This document shows positions 60,005 to 64,000 of a DNA stretch of 64,000 nucleotides, in pieces. The position numbers were made by a program, and so were the translations under genes. How positions within the stretch are numbered: the stretch's first letter is position 1; every line of letters starts with the position of its first letter. Origin of the DNA: Mucilaginibacter sp. SJ. GTDB lineage: Bacteria; Bacteroidota; Bacteroidia; Sphingobacteriales; Sphingobacteriaceae. The notes under the pieces were generated by a model. That model saw only the letters and a program-made list of their open reading frames with translations, searched no databases and was not told the DNA's origin. Location of the stretch: the NCBI RefSeq assembly GCF_028993635.1, contig NZ_CP118631.1:4898001-4962000 (forward strand), given 5' to 3'.

Positions 60005-61010
60005 TGCTGAATTTATTATCATACCATGTAGCAATTTTTTCGGCAACGATATCTGGTGTTATGACATCCAGGTTATCGGTATGGCTTTCCAAATAACCGG
60101 CTTTTTTTCCGAGCGGTCCCCATCTGCCCGGATGGATAGGCCGTAAAGAAGGGAACAGCCCCAGCGTATTAATACCTGCCGCCGCGGCCAGATGCAGCGG
60201 TCCTGTACCCGAAGCAAGTAATCCGTCTGCATTAAATATGAAACCAATGAGCTCACTCAGCGACATTTTGCCGGTCATATCCAATACATGGACGGGCAGG
60301 GTTTTTATCCAGTTTTTAAGGACATCCATTTCTTTGTCTGAGCCTGTTATAATAATGTTAAATTGCCCGCCGGATAAACGGTTTATCAGTTCCGCAAAAT
60401 TATCCAGCCCCCACTCCATACCGCTGCCATGTGATTTTGGATGAATGATCAGGTTAAATTTATCGTTTGCAAGTACAGCTTCCAAAGCTGGCGTAAGCTC
60501 AACATTATTTTGGAAATTATTATGTGCTATAATTTCAGGTAAAGAAGGTACATGCTCAAGGCCTAATGGTTTTAAGAGGACCAGGTTGAGCTGCGCCTCA
60601 TGCAGATCTGATTTTTTACGGCTTAATTTTACCAGCTTGTTACAGGTGTGCCAATGAAATATCCTGTTGGTTGTTCCGATCCGGAGTTTAATACCTGCCT
60701 GTTTTGCTATTCTGGCAATATGTTTATTGGGCAATACATGAATAATTGCATCTATATTTTTGCTTTTTAAAAAAGCCATCTGCTCATCGGCCGATAGTTT
60801 TTTAAGCTCATCGTAATTGATAAATTCATCAACAGCCTGGCATGTTTTAATCACCGGCTGGGTATAGGTACGACCTAAAAAGGATATTGTTGCGCCTGGT
60901 AGCAATATTTTTAGATAAGCGGCCATGGGGAGTGTAAGCACAACATCTCCAATGGCATCAACTCTGCTAATTAATATATGAGGTGTTTTGATATGATTGA
61001 TATCAGCCAT
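59997..61010 (-). CDS. GT9 glycosyltransferase (heptosyltransferase type)
   Basis: Glycosyltransferase of 337 residues, GT-B fold, family 9, which includes WaaC/WaaF heptosyltransferases of the LPS inner core. Markers: ILISRVDAIGDVVLTLPMAA, with the Asp that acts in catalysis; SFLGRTYTQPVIKTC; and the donor-binding C-terminal half, with IIHPKSHGSGMEWGLDNF and LLASGTGPLHLAAAAGINTLG. It is the first gene of the minus-strand run GT9-GT2-StrF-like-GT2-MsbA. Its product could start the outer part of the core, after WaaA. Specific sugar cannot be read from sequence. Confidence 0.9.
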   Translation of the reverse strand: MADINHIKTPHILISRVDAIGDVVLTLPMAAYLKILLPGATISFLGRTYTQPVIKTCQAVDEFINYDELKKLSADEQMAFLKSKNIDAIIHVLPNKHIARIAKQAGIKLRIGTTNRIFHWHTCNKLVKLSRKKSDLHEAQLNLVLLKPLGLEHVPSLPEIIAHNNFQNNVELTPALEAVLANDKFNLIIHPKSHGSGMEWGLDNFAELINRLSGGQFNIIITGSDKEMDVLKNWIKTLPVHVLDMTGKMSLSELIGFIFNADGLLASGTGPLHLAAAAGINTLGLFPSLRPIHPGRWGPLGKKAGYLESHTDNLDVITPDIVAEKIATWYDNKFSNV

Positions 61011-61350
61011 TGTTTTAATTAATTACGTGCGGATTGATAAAATCTTACACATTAATTTGCAATGATAAGATTAAATCTGTTACAGGGTTAATGTAATTTT
61101 ATATCATGGCATACTTAATGTGCATCTTATTATTTATGATGTTTTATAGATATCTTATTTATTTGATCAATAATTTATATTTTTCAATTATTAATCTTCT
61201 GCCTAAGTATTAGTTTCTTACATTAATATAATAAGAATATGATGTCTGTGAGTTCAGGCAAACGAATCAAATTTCATCCGGTGTAGTTTAAATATTGCTT
61301 ATAGTTGTTTGTGATATAATAGGTAGATTTGAGCGTTATCCTCATTTGCT
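61011..61350. other. Divergent intergenic region upstream of meaB (340 bp)
   Basis: Strongly A+T-rich spacer between the divergent GT9 and meaB genes. No gene, no repeat and no convincing promoter pair was found on either strand. Confidence 0.6.
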
Positions 61351-62235
61351 TTGAACTTGCATCAAAATATCGTTGGTCAATTAAATTTTCGTGTAATTGC
61401 GCGCGCGTTAACTATCGTTGAGAATGATCTTAATGGCAGCGGTGCATTGCTTAAAAGCCTTAAGCTTGATAAAAACTGCCCGGTTATTGGCATCACGGGT
61501 CCACCGGGTGCAGGTAAAAGCACCCTGGTAAACGGTATTATTGATATACTTTTAAGAGCTGAAAAAAAAGTAGCTGTACTGGCCATTGACCCCACATCGC
61601 CGTTTAATTTTGGCTCATTGCTTGGTGACAGGATCAGGATGGCATCCCATTTTAATCATCCCGATGTTTTTATCCGATCATTAGCCACACGGGGCTCTTT
61701 AGGCGGCTTGTCAGCAAAAACTATTGAGATGGCCGATGTGCTAAGGGCCTCCGGGTTCGATTATGTGCTGATTGAAACAGTAGGCGTAGGTCAGTCTGAA
61801 ATTGAAATTACCGGCCTTGCCGATATTACGCTGGTTGTATTGGTGCCTGAGGCAGGCGACGAGATCCAGCATATTAAATCGGGCTTGATGGAAATTGCTG
61901 ATGCTTTTATTATCAATAAAGCTGATCGGGAAGGGGCCGATGTTTTTTCCAATAACTTAAAAAAGATCATTGGACACAGCGTTGATGGGCCGCCGCCCAT
62001 TTTTAAAACTATAGCGTCTCAAAACCAGGGGCTCGGGGATATAGCCGCCTTTATACAACACACCAATTTAAAGCAAAACAACAGGCGTAAATTGCTGCTG
62101 ACCGAAAAAGTATACAAACTTATTCAACAAAAAATGATGACTGGAATCGATAAAAAAAAGCTTCAGCTTGATATAGCTAAAGCTTTGGAGGCCGGAAATT
62201 TTAACCTGTATAGTTTTGTGGATACTTATGTATAG
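61351..62235 (+). CDS. meaB: MeaB/ArgK-like G-protein chaperone of the B12 mutase
   Basis: P-loop GTPase of 294 residues that guards methylmalonyl-CoA mutase, gates cofactor loading and is needed to keep the enzyme active. G1 is GITGPPGAGKST (47-58); a DPTSPF(N)FGSLLGDRIRM switch follows; RSLATRGSLGGLS, ETVGVGQSEIEI (G3 region) and NKAD (G4) are complete. The C-terminal dimerisation arm is shorter than in MeaB of Methylobacterium. No ATG is available: a stop lies 21 bases upstream and TTG 61351 is the only start that keeps the N-terminal helix (ARALTIVEND). The mutase catalytic gene is 17 kb away (42381). Assignment is secure. Confidence 0.94.
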   Translation: MNLHQNIVGQLNFRVIARALTIVENDLNGSGALLKSLKLDKNCPVIGITGPPGAGKSTLVNGIIDILLRAEKKVAVLAIDPTSPFNFGSLLGDRIRMASHFNHPDVFIRSLATRGSLGGLSAKTIEMADVLRASGFDYVLIETVGVGQSEIEITGLADITLVVLVPEAGDEIQHIKSGLMEIADAFIINKADREGADVFSNNLKKIIGHSVDGPPPIFKTIASQNQGLGDIAAFIQHTNLKQNNRRKLLLTEKVYKLIQQKMMTGIDKKKLQLDIAKALEAGNFNLYSFVDTYV

Positions 62236-62305
62236 TTATTTGATAGCTTAATGTAAAAAAAAATACAGATGGAGCTTTTTTGTTTATATAAATTTAAGGT
62301 GAGTT

Positions 62306-63595
62306 TTAACTGTTCATAATTTCTTCAATGTGTTCTGCTTCAACCGGGATGCTGCCCATTAAATCTATATTACCGGTGCTGGTAATGAGGATATTGTTTT
62401 CGAGGCGGATACCCAACCCCTCTGCTGCAATGTAAATTCCTGGCTCGCAGGTTAGTATATTCCCTGCCTCAAAAGGTTTATATCGGCTTGCATAGTCATG
62501 AACATCCAGGCCCAGGTGATGCGAGGTGCCATGCATGAAGTATTTTTTATACAGTGGTGCGTTCTTATCCTGTTTTTCAACATCATGCCTGTCAAGCAAG
62601 CCCAGGCTGATAAGTTCTCCCGTCATGATTTTACCAACTTCCTCCTGGTAGTCATTCCATATGGTGCCTGCCACAATGAGTTTTGTAGCTTCCCGCATCA
62701 CCTTTAAAACGGCATTATAAACCTGGCGCTGACGCTCAGTGAAACGGCCGCTAACTGGTATTGACCGGGTCATATCAGCATTATAGTTGCCATATTCGGC
62801 ACCAAAATCAAGCAGTATTACATCACCCTTGTTACATACCTGGTTATTATCATTATAATGTAGCACAATAGCGTTGGCGCCCGAAGCAATAATGGGATTG
62901 TAAGCATGGCCCGTAGCACGCTGCCTGATGAATTCATGAATAATCTCAGCTTCAATTTCATACTCGGTTACACCGGGTTTGATATATTTTAAAATACGTA
63001 CAAAAGCATCACGTGTAATATCACAGGCTTTTTGTGTGAGCTCTATTTCGATATCTGACTTTATTACCCTGAGATCGCGTAAAATTGGCGCCGAACGGGT
63101 GTAATTATGAAGCGGGTACTTTAATTTAAGAGCTTCATACATGCGGTAATCGCGATATGGAACAGTATGGGCGTACCTGTCATTTTCATTAGTGTTGATG
63201 TAAATATTTTCGCTATAGTTAATAATGCTATGGAGTATGGTATCATATTCATTCAGCCAAAAAATACTTTCAATGCCCGATGCTTCGCGTGCTTCCTCTT
63301 TAGTGTATTTGTGGCCCTCCCAAATGGCTATATGTTCGTTGGTTTGTCTTAAAAAAAGTACTTCTCTGTATGCTTTATTAGGACAATCGGGGTACAAAAC
63401 CAGGATGCTTTGTTCCTGATCAATGCCCGTTAGGTAAAAAAAATCCGGGTTTTGTTTAAACATAAATGCCTGATCACCACTGCGCGGGAACTCGTCATTG
63501 GCATGAAAAATAGCGATTGAATTGGGTTTTGTTCTTGAAACGAAATTTTTTCTATTATTTGTAAATAAGCTATTTTTTATCGGCAGATATTTCAT
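62306..63595 (-). CDS. pepP: Xaa-Pro aminopeptidase (aminopeptidase P), M24 family
   Basis: Di-manganese metallopeptidase of 429 residues that releases N-terminal residues preceding proline. An N-terminal domain (about 1-165, FPRSGDQAFMFKQNPDFFYL) is followed by the pita-bread catalytic domain. The metal ligands lie in VILLDFGAEYGNYNADMTRS (two Asp), FMHGTSHHLGLDVHDY (His), LTCEPGIYI (Glu) and GIRLENNILIT (Glu). Length and motif order match PepP rather than prolidase or methionine aminopeptidase. It is a single gene convergent with meaB; 71 bases separate the two stops. Location is cytoplasmic, as no signal peptide is present. Confidence 0.94.
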   Translation of the reverse strand: MKYLPIKNSLFTNNRKNFVSRTKPNSIAIFHANDEFPRSGDQAFMFKQNPDFFYLTGIDQEQSILVLYPDCPNKAYREVLFLRQTNEHIAIWEGHKYTKEEAREASGIESIFWLNEYDTILHSIINYSENIYINTNENDRYAHTVPYRDYRMYEALKLKYPLHNYTRSAPILRDLRVIKSDIEIELTQKACDITRDAFVRILKYIKPGVTEYEIEAEIIHEFIRQRATGHAYNPIIASGANAIVLHYNDNNQVCNKGDVILLDFGAEYGNYNADMTRSIPVSGRFTERQRQVYNAVLKVMREATKLIVAGTIWNDYQEEVGKIMTGELISLGLLDRHDVEKQDKNAPLYKKYFMHGTSHHLGLDVHDYASRYKPFEAGNILTCEPGIYIAAEGLGIRLENNILITSTGNIDLMGSIPVEAEHIEEIMNS

Positions 63596-63697
63596 ATTTA
63601 TCGGTTGAATATTTTATTAAATCATTTTTTTTTAGTTATTTGTGTAACTATTACAATTTTTGGAACAATGTTTGGTCATGGATTCAAACATAATTAC

Positions 63698-63705
63698 TAA
63701 ATTTG
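63698..63705 (+). promoter_or_regulatory. Candidate -7 element (TAAATTTG) of the outer-membrane protein gene
   Basis: Exact TAnnTTTG fit, 38 bases before the ATG. A TTTG at 63671-63674 could be the -33 box, but the 23-base spacing is slightly long. Confidence 0.45.
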
Positions 63706-63743
63706 AAAAAAATCACAATTAAAATCGTTTAATCTTAAAAACT

Positions 63744-64000
63744 ATGAATTATTCTACATTAAAGAAAACAGTCGCATTGTCATTTGCTTCTTTGATGGTT
63801 GCAGGTTTGGCGAACGCGCAAACCGATTCAACCAAAACAACGGCAACTACAACGTCATCTGAAACCTCAACCGCTAAGGTATTTGGTGGTTTAGGCCAGT
63901 ACAGGAAATTTAGCATTGGTGTAAATGGTGGTGTTACCTCACAATCATTAGCAACCGGTGGTTCAAGCGATTTCCAAAAGAAAAAACTTAGCCTTGGTTA
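63744..64000 (+). CDS. Outer-membrane beta-barrel / OmpA-like protein, N-terminal part (3' end outside window)
   Basis: The frame starts at ATG 63744 and is open to the right edge; at least 85 residues. A signal peptide covers about 1-25 (MNYSTLKKTVALSFASLMVA then GLANA, cleaved before QTD). A Ser/Thr-rich stretch (27-45) leads into the first beta strand (RKFSIGVNGGVTSQSLATGG). This fits the N-terminal barrel of an OmpA-family or porin-like protein common in this phylum. The rest of the gene lies outside the window, so any peptidoglycan-binding C-terminal domain cannot be seen. Category is fairly likely; exact family unknown. Confidence 0.7.
   Translation, partial: MNYSTLKKTVALSFASLMVAGLANAQTDSTKTTATTTSSETSTAKVFGGLGQYRKFSIGVNGGVTSQSLATGGSSDFQKKKLSLG

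Noticed and set aside
1-64000. CRISPR array, tRNA or rRNA genes, insertion-sequence transposase
   Set aside because: No regularly spaced repeat-spacer pattern, cloverleaf-like sequence, rRNA sequence or transposase-like protein was seen on either strand.

Overview
The window is a 64 kb piece of a Bacteroidetes chromosome, most likely Sphingobacteriaceae (Mucilaginibacter/Pedobacter type). This rests on the short 286-residue primary sigma factor, promoters that look like the Bacteroidetes TAnnTTTG type, the near absence of Shine-Dalgarno sequences, lipoprotein mutarotase and amylase, carotenoid genes, and the many palindromic interspersed repeats of a kind I associate with this family. No rRNA, tRNA, CRISPR array, transposase or integrase was seen.

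Layout. 1-7 kb: end of carA, a Cdd1-like helix-hairpin-helix protein, rpoD, a large AsmA-like protein, an SDR protein and a secreted alpha/beta hydrolase. 7.4-21.4 kb: an arabinose/arabinan locus, all on the plus strand: araB-araD-GH27-araA, a sodium/sugar symporter, a transaldolase-like aldolase, a lipoprotein mutarotase, GH51 and two GH43 enzymes. Exported glycosidases release arabinose, the symporter imports it, AraA/B/D convert it to xylulose 5-phosphate and the aldolase feeds the pentose phosphate pathway. A GH13 lipoprotein and a cold-shock gene follow. 24-32 kb, minus strand: hemH, then crtW, ispH, an AbiEii-like toxin with a DUF6922-like partner, cruF, a glycosyltransferase, two paralogous acyltransferases and a hydrolase. 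Apart from the toxin pair, this reads as a tailoring set for an acylated keto-carotenoid glycoside. 32-39 kb: waaA, then a nucleotide-sugar operon (ugd, uxs, galE, rfbB) ending in a CpsB-type PHP phosphatase.

39-46 kb: a MacB/FtsX-type permease, a TlpA-like protein, an A-type Fe-S carrier, a membrane-anchored protein joined to a methylmalonyl-CoA-mutase-type catalytic subunit, and dnaA. 46-52 kb: PhzF, an NTF2-like protein, Uma2, a DUF433/DUF5615 module (DUF5615 frameshifted) set in the 3' end of a NUDIX gene, two TPM proteins, LemA and an ECF sigma factor. 52-64 kb: a tightly overlapped FAD-oxidoreductase/DinB/CoA-binding operon, an MsbA-type exporter, four LPS-type glycosyltransferases, MeaB, aminopeptidase P and the start of an outer-membrane beta-barrel protein.

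Most notable: (1) a 118-bp copy of an interspersed palindromic repeat sits in frame inside the signal-peptide region of the GH27 gene; (2) a toxin-antitoxin-like module is flanked by a 57-bp duplication of the NUDIX 3' end; (3) at least seven repeat families fill the intergenic spaces; (4) a compact carotenoid-tailoring cluster is interrupted by an AbiEii-type module. All functional calls come from reading the sequence by eye; no database search was run.
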